From NCBI GenBank assembly GCA_963923025.1, contig CAWUKV010000095.1, forward strand, positions 1 through 20,210: DNA of 20,210 nucleotides, read 5' to 3'. This DNA is from CAWUKV01 sp963923025. GTDB lineage: Bacteria > Cyanobacteriota > Cyanobacteriia > Phormidesmidales > Phormidesmidaceae. The position numbers and the translations under genes are program-made. Below, one piece after another: positions 1 through 6,913 of the stretch. Every line of letters starts with the position of its first letter. Within the stretch, counting starts at the first letter, position 1. The notes below the pieces were generated by a model that was not told the origin of the DNA, did no database searches, and worked only from the letters and a program-made list of their open reading frames with translations.

Positions 1-343
1 ACAGACAGGGTTAGCCCATGGCAAGAATAAAGCTTTGTAGCCTTAAGCCCATGCAATCTCAATCAAGCACCTATGCAAAAAAACAGGATTGTCTGCACTC
101 AATGAATGCCACAACTTAAACCATCTACCGCATTGCCACAATTAGAACAGTTAAGGAAGTCAAGCGTCATTTTGCTTAAAGACAGAACTTTAGTGCCGCT
201 AGATCATTTATATCTTCACAGTTTTAAACGTGGCAACGGGTTTTAACCAATTTCATCAACCTTTAGTCTGAACTTTAAGGAAATGGCCCTTGCGTAGTTG
301 TTTAGAGCTTGTCTTAAAGCGATGTTCCGTTGCCGCTCCTACG

Positions 344-371
344 AAAAAACCGTTCTCTGGTGAGAACGGTT
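344..371 (-). terminator. Intrinsic terminator, minus strand
   Basis: A perfect 10-bp stem (348-357 with 362-371, AACCGTTCTC/GAGAACGGTT) has a four-base loop. On the minus strand it is followed by a run of six T (plus-strand A at 344-349). This is a textbook Rho-independent terminator for leftward transcription. The nearest leftward gene, rpiA, ends about 315 bases upstream, so it either ends a long rpiA 3' UTR or an unrecognised small transcript. Confidence 0.75.
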
Positions 372-529
372 AATACGGGATGAGGTTTAATTTCTTGCCT
401 ACTAAAGTACCGCCAAATGGCTGACTGCTAGGAGCTTTGAACGCATGTTAGAACGCTAAGGACTGTGTTGGACCACGCCTGATAGTGCCATTTCTTCAGC
501 ATCAATTCCTCCATGACTCAAAAGCCAGC

Positions 530-563
530 CTAGCCTTTGTGTAACAGGCTACACAAAGGCTAG
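530..563. repeat. Perfect 14-bp stem-loop
   Basis: Bases 530-543 (CTAGCCTTTGTGTA) pair perfectly with 550-563 around the six-base loop ACAGGC. On the minus strand the stem is followed, a few bases on, by four T, so it could be a first, weak rpiA terminator. It could equally be an RNA-stabilising hairpin or a small repeat element. It lies about 120 bases past the rpiA stop codon. Confidence 0.6.
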
Positions 564-657
564 TAAAGAAGACGGCGGGTCAAATTTTGGACGAGAGGAA
601 TGCCTAGACCGGATGCTGCACGCCGCTATAACGAACCTTGTGCTCCTATGACCAATT

Positions 658-690
658 AGTCCCTGCTTGGTCCCTGCTTAGTCCCTACAT
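658..690. repeat. 11-bp tandem repeat, three copies, overlapping the rpiA stop
   Basis: Units AGTCCCTGCTT (658-668), GGTCCCTGCTT (669-679) and AGTCCCTACAT (680-690) follow head to tail. The first two differ by one base and the third diverges at its end, where it overlaps the last codons and the stop codon of rpiA. Confidence 0.6.
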
Positions 691-1389
691 CGTGCGAACT
701 TGAGCATTACCGTCGATGACTTCACCAATCAGCACCTCGGTGGCCACGCCGACGAACAGACCATTCTCTAGAACGCCCGGAATATTGTTGAGGGTCTTCT
801 CTAACGCCGCTGGGTCGTCTATTGCGGTGAACTTAACATCCAAGATCATGTTGCCTTGATCGGTAATGATGGGGCCGTCCTTATTGATTCCCATTCTTAG
901 TTCAGGGACGCCCCCAAGAGCTTTGACCGCCCGAGAAACTGGTGTGATCGCCATCGGAAGGACTTCGATGGGCAGGGCAAAAGTCGTACCCAGCTTATCG
1001 ACGAGTTTAGAGCTATCGACCACCACCACAAAGCGTTCAGCGAGCGCATCAACGACCTTTTCACGGGTATGGGCTGCACCGCCGCCCTTGATTAAGTTCT
1101 GCTGGGGGTCCACCTCATCTGCGCCGTCGATAGCAATATCAATGCGGGGGGCTTCATCTAACGTAGTCAGGGGAATGCCGTGCTGCTTGGCCAGCACTGA
1201 TGCCTGAAAAGAGGTGGGAATACCAACGACGTTCTTAATTTCGCCCGACTTCAGCCGCTCACCAATGAATTGGATAGCGAAGGCAGTGGTGGAGCCAGTG
1301 CCGAGCCCAACAATGCTGTCGGACTTGACCTGGGCGGCAGCGGCGCGTCCCACTTCCTGCTTCATCAACTTTATAGGGTCTGTACTCAT
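685..1389 (-). CDS. rpiA: Ribose-5-phosphate isomerase A
   Basis: RpiA interconverts ribose 5-phosphate and ribulose 5-phosphate in the pentose phosphate and Calvin-Benson cycles; it is cytosolic. The 234-residue protein has the RpiA signatures in order: the phosphate-binding loop GLGTGSTT (residues 28-35), IDGADEVD (87-94) with the catalytic-site aspartates, and KGGGAAHTREK (101-111) with the active-site Lys and Glu. The length is normal for the family. I chose the ATG at 1389 because AGGAG lies nine bases upstream and the family begins about here. An in-frame start at 1425 would add 12 residues but lacks this support. The peroxiredoxin-like gene lies just upstream on the same strand (89-base gap), so the two may be cotranscribed. 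Confidence 0.95.
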   Translation of the reverse strand: MSTDPIKLMKQEVGRAAAAQVKSDSIVGLGTGSTTAFAIQFIGERLKSGEIKNVVGIPTSFQASVLAKQHGIPLTTLDEAPRIDIAIDGADEVDPQQNLIKGGGAAHTREKVVDALAERFVVVVDSSKLVDKLGTTFALPIEVLPMAITPVSRAVKALGGVPELRMGINKDGPIITDQGNMILDVKFTAIDDPAALEKTLNNIPGVLENGLFVGVATEVLIGEVIDGNAQVRTM

Positions 1390-1478
1390 GGGAAATAGCT
1401 CCTGTGTCACTGCTAGGTCTAGCATGCGGCAAAGCGGAACCGTTGGAAAGGGAGCCAGTTGTTCCAGAGAGGATGCGG

Positions 1479-2288
1479 CTAGACTGCGTCAGCGGTAGTT
1501 GCGGAGCCGGTGCCGGTGGGTGCCGTCAGCGGGTCTAAAAACGCTAGGGGGTCGCTCATGTTTTTGGCAAAGCCCAAGATACCGCGATCGCGATGCTCGT
1601 ATAGCAGTTCTCCCCGAGGGTTGAACAGGAAGGTAGCCCCTCGCTGAGTCAGGTAAGCTGCGGTAGGAATGTAGGTGTCCCAATTACTGAGGACTTCTGT
1701 CATGTTGCGCAGGCGCAGGGTTGCCAGCTCTACTGGACGCTGGAAGCCGCTGCCGCCCGCAATGTTGAACGCTTTGCCCTGCAGTGGGGGGAGCGGGCCT
1801 GCTTTAACCGTTTCGTTGGGGGCAATCAGTTGGGGGGCTTGGCGATCGCCCCGATAGCCGCGAAACACCTCTGATAGGGTGCCAGGGCTGCCCAACCCTG
1901 CGCACATCAGCATCATATTGACCCAGCCCGCTGGCCCAGGGGATAGACCGGGCAGGTTGAGCTGAAGACCGGCGTACAGCCCCAGCTGCTGGTGCAGGCT
2001 GGCCTTGGCATCCAAAAATAAAGCATCTGCAGGAAACTGCGTGTAGTTGCAAAAGCGCTGACCTGAAGCCCGATTGCCAATGCCAATGGCCCGAACCGTC
2101 ACATCAGCGGCCTGCAAACGGCCAACCTCGCGCCGTAACCACCAGGCATATTCAAACGTATCGAAGTCACCCAGCTGGGTTAGCAGCAGGACCAGCAAAC
2201 GGCTGTGAGTTGCTGGCAAAATGGGTGCGGTCTCACCGTCGCTCACCCGTTCTCTTCGCACGTTTCGCAGGCTGTCGTAAACGGTCAT
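1479..2288 (-). CDS. Peroxiredoxin-like (AhpC/TSA-type) family protein
   Basis: A 269-residue soluble protein that resembles the AhpC/TSA-related, thioredoxin-fold family annotated in cyanobacteria as peroxiredoxin-like. Visible landmarks are the strand-helix start RLLVLLLTQLGDFDTFEYAW (residues ~30-49), the segment VRAIGIGNRASGQRFCNYT, and FLDAKASLHQQLGLY. At the place after the first strand where related redox proteins carry their reactive cysteine or CxxC, this protein reads GDFDTFEYAW with no cysteine. Its cysteines are only in RFCNYT and LMCAGLG. Peroxidase activity is therefore doubtful and the function is unknown. The ATG at 2288 has no clear Shine-Dalgarno sequence. The gene sits between tRNA-His and rpiA on the same strand. 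Confidence 0.7.
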   Translation of the reverse strand: MTVYDSLRNVRRERVSDGETAPILPATHSRLLVLLLTQLGDFDTFEYAWWLRREVGRLQAADVTVRAIGIGNRASGQRFCNYTQFPADALFLDAKASLHQQLGLYAGLQLNLPGLSPGPAGWVNMMLMCAGLGSPGTLSEVFRGYRGDRQAPQLIAPNETVKAGPLPPLQGKAFNIAGGSGFQRPVELATLRLRNMTEVLSNWDTYIPTAAYLTQRGATFLFNPRGELLYEHRDRGILGFAKNMSDPLAFLDPLTAPTGTGSATTADAV

Positions 2289-2378
2289 TGCTACGAACGG
2301 GTATTTAATACAGGGTTGCTAATGAGGGCAGTCAAAAGCTGACTGGTTGGGCAACAGCTCAATCAGCAAATCAAACAG

Positions 2379-2452
2379 GGCGAACGAGGGGATTCGAACC
2401 CCCGAATGGTGGAACCACAATCCACTGCCTTAACCACTTGGCTACGCTCGCC
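2379..2452 (-). tRNA. tRNA-His (anticodon GTG)
   Basis: The minus strand folds into a complete cloverleaf. The acceptor stem is GCGAGCG/CGTTCGC, with an extra 5' G (G-1) facing C73, the hallmark of histidine tRNA. The D arm contains AGTGGTTAAGG, the anticodon loop is TTGTGGT (anticodon GTG) on a GTGGA/TCCAC stem, and the T arm is GGGGGTTCGAATCCCC. CCA is not fully encoded. A TATAAT box lies upstream at 2468-2473. Confidence 0.97.
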
Positions 2453-2467
2453 GTAGAAGCGCTCATG

Positions 2468-2473
2468 ATTATA
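2468..2473 (-). promoter_or_regulatory. -10 box of the tRNA-His promoter
   Basis: A perfect TATAAT on the minus strand ends 15 bases before the tRNA 5' end, which would give a leader of only about 8 bases. No good -35 hexamer is visible at the expected distance, so the call rests on the -10 box and its position. Confidence 0.5.
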
Positions 2474-3005
2474 TCACTGAACTTTCGCCAGATGCCACGG
2501 AAGATTTTTGTTGGCAAGCTGTTTATTGAGATGGTCAAACCGTCTGCAACTGCGACTCATTCAACTCGGTTTAGCGCTGCTACCGGTAAATTCTGAAGGT
2601 CAATCTAATGTCCACCCACCGAGTTGAGATCCTCCTAGGGCGGCCCTCTTTCGCTAGGCGATGGTCTTTGCCCTCCGGTCTTCACGGGTAAAAAGATCTA
2701 TACTGAGACGCTCCCATCGTGATTTTTTTACCAAAAGAGGTTCCAGTACTCCTGCTGACTCGTCCTGTGGGTCCAGCTGACAACATGGGATTACTAAAAT
2801 ATGGGTCTCTCGGCAGGCCGTATCTGCCCCGGTGGAGATGTCAGCAAAAGCGGATACTCAGGGGTTTCATCCCCTTTAAAGCAATTTTCGCTACATATAA
2901 CCTTTACGGAAACCTTGAATAATTGGGTAAAACGTTTCGTTCCCAACGCCTTCCGGGTTTAAGTATATAGTCGTCGATTCCGTGTAATATTTGGAACCTA
3001 ATACA
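2474..3005. other. Non-coding leader region upstream of the chelatase gene, rich in inverted repeats
   Basis: No convincing gene is present; a 67-codon frame at 2719-2922 has no ribosome binding site and unconvincing composition. The stretch holds a 10-bp inverted repeat TCAACTCGGT/ACCGAGTTGA (2561-2570, 2618-2627), a CCTAG/CTAGG pair near 2634-2659, a run of seven T near 2721-2727, and three nested helices at 2776-2845 (GCTGAC/GTCAGC enclosing TCTC/GAGA and GGCAG/CTGCC). This suggests a structured 5' UTR or small RNA. I cannot match it to a known riboswitch: the cobalamin-riboswitch and RNase P landmarks are absent. Confidence 0.4.
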
Positions 3006-3884
3006 GTGCCTACTGCTTACCTTCTAATTGCCCACGGTAGCCGCGACCCTCGTCCTCAGGCCGCACTCAATCGTTTGGCTCAGCTTGTCCGTGAGCGGCT
3101 TACGTCTGATTCAGATGACCGCCTGCTAAAGACTGAACGGGGGGCGGCGTTGGCGGCTACCTCGGAAGTTGTTTCTTTTGCAACGGCCAACCGTTCAAAT
3201 GCTGCAGTGCTGCCTACCGCTCGTGCGCGCACGGCGACACTACCGCGACCACAGCGCACCGCGCTGAGTCCGGCAGCAATCGTCGGCACAGCAGTATTGG
3301 AGTGCAGTCCCTTATCGCTGAAGCAGCAAATCTATGAGTTTGCCCAGCGAGTCAAAGCTGCGGGTATTCGCCAACTCAAGCTGGTGCCAGTTTTTTTGAT
3401 GGCGGGTGTGCATGTTATGGACGATATTCCCGCTGAAGTTTCTGCTGCTCAACAGCTGCTGGGTGGAGAGATCGAGCTTTCGCTGTGCGATCACCTGGGC
3501 AGTCGGCCAGCGCTTCGCGACCTACTGCAGCAGCGATTAGCTACGCTTCCGCAAACGGGGCAGCTGATGGTAGCTCACGGTAGCCGCAGGCGCAACGGCA
3601 ACCGGACGATTGAATTCCTGGCTCGGCGGTTGGGCGTAGATGTGGCCTACTGGTCTGTCCCACCCGATATCGAATCTCAAGCGATCGCCCTGATGCAGCA
3701 GGGGGCTCAAACAGTTACCATCCTGCCCTATTTTCTATTCTCGGGCGGCATTACCGACGCGATCGCACACCGTACCGAAGAGCTGGCTGAACGCTTTCCC
3801 AAGGTGAAATTTCGGCTGTTGCCCCCGTTGGGAGCCTCCGCCGATTTGGCAGATATTGTGGTCAAGCTGGTAACAGGGGCGTAA
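3006..3884 (+). CDS. Sirohydrochlorin chelatase (CbiX/SirB type), two-domain
   Basis: Probably inserts Fe2+ into sirohydrochlorin to make siroheme, the cofactor of nitrite and sulfite reductases; cobalt insertion for cobalamin is the alternative. The 292-residue protein has two CbiX-like halves. The first has AHGSRDPR (His10) and LMAGVHVMDDIP (His136), the two metal-binding histidines of the family. The second repeats AHGSR (191-194) but has PYFLFSGGITDAI where the second His would be, so it looks structural. A ~60-residue Ala/Thr/Arg-rich insert (about 33-90) splits the first half. I prefer the GTG at 3006, which gives MPTAYLLIAHGSR as in the family. A TTG at 2991 directly follows a stop codon and is less likely. 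No clear Shine-Dalgarno sequence is seen. The next gene makes its pathway precursor, which favours siroheme. Confidence 0.85.
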   Translation: MPTAYLLIAHGSRDPRPQAALNRLAQLVRERLTSDSDDRLLKTERGAALAATSEVVSFATANRSNAAVLPTARARTATLPRPQRTALSPAAIVGTAVLECSPLSLKQQIYEFAQRVKAAGIRQLKLVPVFLMAGVHVMDDIPAEVSAAQQLLGGEIELSLCDHLGSRPALRDLLQQRLATLPQTGQLMVAHGSRRRNGNRTIEFLARRLGVDVAYWSVPPDIESQAIALMQQGAQTVTILPYFLFSGGITDAIAHRTEELAERFPKVKFRLLPPLGASADLADIVVKLVTGA

Positions 3885-3975
3885 AACCGTAGCAGCGGTA
3901 GCAAACTTAACCCTGTAAAGTTGTTTCAATTGCAATCAATTGAAAACGACGACGGGTTGACGCGTCTGAGCACCT

Positions 3976-4773
3976 ATGGCAGCAACGGCAAATACAGTTC
4001 AGTATGGCAAGGTTTACCTGGTGGGGGCAGGACCCGGCGATCCAGGTTTGCTGACGCTAAAGGCGAAGGGGCTTCTGGAAGGTGCGGATGTCGTCATTTA
4101 TGATGCCCTGGTTAGTCCGCCAATTTTAGAGATGATCAGCCCCTATGCTCAGCGTATTGACGCGGGCAAGCGACGTGGGCGACATTCTCTAGGCCAAACT
4201 GAAATCAACCAGCTTTTGCTAGAGCAGGCCCGTCAGCACGGTACCGTTGTGCGACTAAAGGGCGGTGACCCGTTTGTGTTTGGCCGGGGTGGGGAAGAAA
4301 TGGCTGCCTTACTCGCTGCCGGGGTTGACGTTGAAGTTGTGCCCGGCATCACCGCAGGTATTGCGGCTCCGGCCTATGCCGGTATTCCCGTTACCCACCG
4401 GGACTACAACTCGACCGTGACGTTTGTCACCGGCCATGAAGCTGCCGGTAAGTATCGCCCAGCGGTAAATTGGGCAGCGCTGGCTCAAGGGTCGGAGACC
4501 ATCGTGGTTTACATGGGTGTGCATAACCTGCCCAATATTGTGGCAGCGCTGACAGCGGCGGGCCAAGCCGACGACACCCCCATTGCCCTGGTGCGTTGGG
4601 GCACCCGACCTGAGCAAGAAACCCTCGTTGGGACGTTGGCGACGATCGTTCAGCAGGTGGAGCAGCAGCAGTTTCAGGCACCCGCGATCGCGGTAATTGG
4701 TCGCGTTGTCAGTTTACAGACCAACCTGATGTCGGGTTCTCCGGTCCAGACACCGCACTGGCCGCTGGGTTAA
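3976..4773 (+). CDS. cobA: Uroporphyrinogen-III C-methyltransferase
   Basis: Uses two S-adenosylmethionine to methylate uroporphyrinogen III at C2 and C7, giving precorrin-2, the branch point to siroheme and cobalamin. The 265-residue protein shows the full SUMT signature series: VYLVGAGPGDPGLLTLKA (residues 13-30), VVRLKGGDPFVFGRGGEE (91-108), VPGITAG (122-128) and GIPVTHRD (136-143). It is a stand-alone methyltransferase without the CysG N-terminal dehydrogenase/chelatase part, which fits the separate chelatase gene 91 bases upstream. Oxidation of precorrin-2 must be encoded elsewhere. The 33-base gap to the pseudouridine synthase gene suggests one transcript. Confidence 0.95.
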   Translation: MAATANTVQYGKVYLVGAGPGDPGLLTLKAKGLLEGADVVIYDALVSPPILEMISPYAQRIDAGKRRGRHSLGQTEINQLLLEQARQHGTVVRLKGGDPFVFGRGGEEMAALLAAGVDVEVVPGITAGIAAPAYAGIPVTHRDYNSTVTFVTGHEAAGKYRPAVNWAALAQGSETIVVYMGVHNLPNIVAALTAAGQADDTPIALVRWGTRPEQETLVGTLATIVQQVEQQQFQAPAIAVIGRVVSLQTNLMSGSPVQTPHWPLG

Positions 4774-4806
4774 AATCCAAACGACCCATCGTTTTTTCCC
4801 GCTGCC

Positions 4807-5808
4807 ATGGCTGACAGTGGCTTATCTCCTCCCGATGCAGATGGCCAAATGGATATAGAGGCCGACAACTCGACGGTGCTGGAGTTGCGAGTGACAGCGG
4901 TTCATTCGGCTTGTGCTGCCCGTATTGATCGATGGCTGGCTGAGCACGTGTCTGATTTATCTCGAAGCCGCATCCAAAAGCTTATCGAGCAGCGGGCCGT
5001 TTTTGTTAACGACGCACCCTGCACGAATAAGAAATCAGCGCTACAGTCGGGCGACCACATTCGAATTGAGCTGCCCGCACCCGTTCCTTTAGATATCGTC
5101 CCCGAACCTATTCCGCTGGACATCCTCTACGAAGACGACGCGCTAATCATCATCAACAAACCGGCAGGGCTAGTCGTACACCCAGCGCCGGGCCACCCCA
5201 GTGGGACATTGGTCAATGCGATGCTGTACCACTGTGGCGCTACGCTGACGGGGGTAGGGGGCGTAAGCCGTCCAGGAATTGTGCATCGCCTCGATAAAGA
5301 TACGACTGGCGCAATGGTGGTGGCCAAGACCGAAGCTGCACTACACCACTTACAGGACCAAATTCGATCTAAAACGGCTCGACGCGAGTACCTGGGATTG
5401 GTTTACGGGGCACCTCAGGAACTCAGTGGCACGGTCAATCAGCCGATTGGGCGACACCTTAAAGATCGTAAAAAAATGGCGGTGGTTCCTATCGAAAAAG
5501 GTCGTCAGGCGGTCACGCATTGGTCTCTGAAGGCGCGATTGGGCAACTATTCGCTGCTGCACTACCAGCTGGAGACGGGACGCACCCACCAAATTCGGGT
5601 TCATAGCGCGTTTATGGGACACCCGATTGTGGGCGATGACGTCTACGGCTCAGGGCGATCGCTGGGGGTAAACCTATCTGGACAGGCACTGCACGCGGTA
5701 CGACTAACGCTGACGCACCCTGTGTCTGGGCAAGAAATTGTCGCAGAAGCGCCTTTACCTGAGGACTTCAGCAAGCTACTCAATCGCCTGCGGCAGCGGC
5801 AGGCTTAG
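4807..5808 (+). CDS. RluD-type 23S rRNA pseudouridine synthase (RluA family)
   Basis: Converts selected uridines of rRNA to pseudouridine; the RluD type acts on helix 69 of 23S rRNA. The 333-residue protein has an N-terminal S4 RNA-binding domain (about 37-92, with RIDRWLAEHVSDLSRSRIQKLI) and the RluA catalytic domain. The latter contains INKPAGLVVHPAPGH (116-130) and the active-site motif HRLDKDTTG (160-168), whose first Asp is the catalytic residue, then LETGRTHQIRVH. Length and domain order match RluD. The ATG at 4807 has no obvious Shine-Dalgarno sequence; a second ATG 14 codons on is possible, since the first residues are not conserved-looking. Exact rRNA targets cannot be read from sequence. 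Confidence 0.92.
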   Translation: MADSGLSPPDADGQMDIEADNSTVLELRVTAVHSACAARIDRWLAEHVSDLSRSRIQKLIEQRAVFVNDAPCTNKKSALQSGDHIRIELPAPVPLDIVPEPIPLDILYEDDALIIINKPAGLVVHPAPGHPSGTLVNAMLYHCGATLTGVGGVSRPGIVHRLDKDTTGAMVVAKTEAALHHLQDQIRSKTARREYLGLVYGAPQELSGTVNQPIGRHLKDRKKMAVVPIEKGRQAVTHWSLKARLGNYSLLHYQLETGRTHQIRVHSAFMGHPIVGDDVYGSGRSLGVNLSGQALHAVRLTLTHPVSGQEIVAEAPLPEDFSKLLNRLRQRQA

Positions 5809-5836
5809 GTATTGCATTCGTCGAGTTGCTAGGGAC

Positions 5837-5874
5837 AGTTCCTGACATGAAGTTCTTGACATGAAGTTCTTGAC
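5837..5874. repeat. 14-bp tandem repeat, about 2.7 copies
   Basis: TGACATGAAGTTCT occurs twice without mismatch (5843-5856, 5857-5870). It is flanked by AGTTCC (one base off the unit end) before and TGAC after. It lies in the short gap between the convergent pseudouridine synthase and cpcG genes, outside both and outside the cpcG terminator. Confidence 0.8.
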
Positions 5875-5945
5875 GCTGGAGCCCCTCGATGCAGTCGAAT
5901 GCTTTAACCAACCCTTCGACTGCCATAGCTGCTCAGCCTGTCGCC

Positions 5946-5981
5946 AAAAAAATCGAAGCAGGCTATCGGCCTGCTTCGATT
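5946..5981 (-). terminator. cpcG intrinsic terminator
   Basis: A perfect 13-bp GC-containing stem (5951-5963 with 5969-5981, loop TATCG) is followed on the minus strand by seven T (plus-strand A at 5946-5952, partly in the stem). It begins 28 bases past the cpcG stop codon. It would also act as a stem-loop for rightward transcripts of the pseudouridine synthase gene. Confidence 0.88.
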
Positions 5982-6009
5982 GTCGATTGTTCTGTAAACA
6001 AGGAAACCG

Positions 6010-6810
6010 CTATGACTCTGAACTTGAGGCCACAGGACCATTCACTTCGAAGTCAACCTTACGGTAAGGGACAGATGCACCAATGTTGATGTTCGCGGTG
6101 GCGATGCGAGGGGGCTGAACAGCCTGGTTTCTGAGACCCCGCGCCATGTCCATGTACAGCGCTGGGCTGCCCGCAGAAGGCTGCTGCTCTTGCGGTCTGA
6201 AGCGCTTGACTTCGCTCTGCCAAACAATCTGAGGGAAGCCCAGAATGGAGCGATAGTAATCGTTGTACCGAGGCGACTTGATGTTGGTCGGGCGTTCGCC
6301 TTCTTCGCGACCGGGTAGGACGCGTCGACGCTGGTAGGGGACGATATCGTACCCATAGTTGTCCATGTATTCTTCGCTGTCGAGCAGCTCGTCCACGAAG
6401 CCCTCAATTCCCTTAGTGCCGATTTTGATGGACCAGGCAATTTTCTCGCGCTCGTTGTATGGATCGCGCCCCAGTACCCGCTGAATGGTTTGCTCCACAA
6501 AACGATAGTTGTTGTTCATTTTGTAGAAGCTGTTCCGGTAGGTCTCGGATAGCAGCAGCCCACGCACAAAATCGCGCACGGTAATCTGACCGTTGCGGAG
6601 TTGAGACTCTAGAAAAGGCTCACGGTCAGACTTAAAGGCGTAGAAGAAAAACTGGCGATAGGCCGCCTCGATCAGCTCCTGCATCTCATCGGAATACGGG
6701 GTAATGGCCTCCGCCGAGTAGATTTTAGGCTGATCGTCACCCGGCACCTCGTAGCCCTCAACACGGGCATTTTGGCTGCTGGGCCGATAATTTAGCAAAG
6801 GAAGTGGCAC
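6010..6810 (-). CDS. cpcG: Phycobilisome rod-core linker polypeptide CpcG
   Basis: Attaches phycocyanin rods to the allophycocyanin core of the phycobilisome on the thylakoid surface. The 266-residue protein begins with the conserved CpcG N-terminus LPLLNYRPSSQN and has one phycobilisome linker domain (about 20-160), with AYRQFFFYAFKSDREPFLES and ELLDSEEYMDNYGYDIVPYQ. The C-terminal third is soluble and ends in VDFEVNG...SSSES. There is no hydrophobic C-terminal helix, so this is the CpcG1 type and not the membrane-anchored CpcL (CpcG2). The start is GTG at 6810 with GGAG nine bases upstream. The gene stands alone, with its own terminator and no cpcBA genes nearby. An inverted repeat (6840-6853) lies just upstream. 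Confidence 0.95.
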   Translation of the reverse strand: MPLPLLNYRPSSQNARVEGYEVPGDDQPKIYSAEAITPYSDEMQELIEAAYRQFFFYAFKSDREPFLESQLRNGQITVRDFVRGLLLSETYRNSFYKMNNNYRFVEQTIQRVLGRDPYNEREKIAWSIKIGTKGIEGFVDELLDSEEYMDNYGYDIVPYQRRRVLPGREEGERPTNIKSPRYNDYYRSILGFPQIVWQSEVKRFRPQEQQPSAGSPALYMDMARGLRNQAVQPPRIATANINIGASVPYRKVDFEVNGPVASSSES

Positions 6811-6839
6811 TGCGCGAGTCTCCAGATTCTTATGAAATC

Positions 6840-6853
6840 TTACAAACTTGTAA
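6840..6853. promoter_or_regulatory. Inverted repeat upstream of cpcG
   Basis: TTACAA-N2-TTGTAA forms a 14-base dyad 30-43 bases upstream of the cpcG GTG. A possible minus-strand -10 (TAAGAT, 6837-6842) overlaps it. The placement suits an operator, but no known cyanobacterial regulator motif is matched and chance is possible. Confidence 0.3.
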
Positions 6854-6913
6854 ACACAATCATACGGGAGTGCCGGGACGGGCTGAGGGGAGATGAGAAA
6901 AATATTACAGTCC

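Larger units (their letters stand above)
1..684. other. Gene-free region downstream of rpiA
   Basis: No open reading frame with coding character and no recognisable tRNA, tmRNA, RNase P or SRP RNA is visible on either strand. The region looks richer in A and T than its neighbours. It holds a strong minus-strand terminator-like hairpin (344-371), a second perfect hairpin (530-563) and a short tandem repeat that runs into the rpiA stop codon (658-690). The left part (1-340) may be the upstream region of a gene beyond the window edge, but no clear promoter can be assigned. Confidence 0.5.

Noticed and set aside
866..1207. Long antisense frame opposite rpiA
   Set aside because: A shadow of the rpiA codon pattern; its composition is Ser/Pro/Arg-rich without domain features.
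2719..2922. 67-codon plus-strand frame upstream of the chelatase gene
   Set aside because: It has no ribosome binding site, its composition is unlike a protein, and it overlaps the nested inverted repeats; more likely non-coding leader.
2474..3005. Cobalamin riboswitch, RNase P RNA, SRP RNA or tmRNA in the leader region
   Set aside because: The conserved landmark sequences of these RNAs are absent on both strands.
5837..5874. CRISPR-like array
   Set aside because: The units are adjacent without spacers, so this is a simple tandem repeat.
5861..6089. Two overlapping short plus-strand frames between the pseudouridine synthase gene and cpcG
   Set aside because: They cross the tandem repeat or the cpcG terminator and the cpcG end, with no ribosome binding site.
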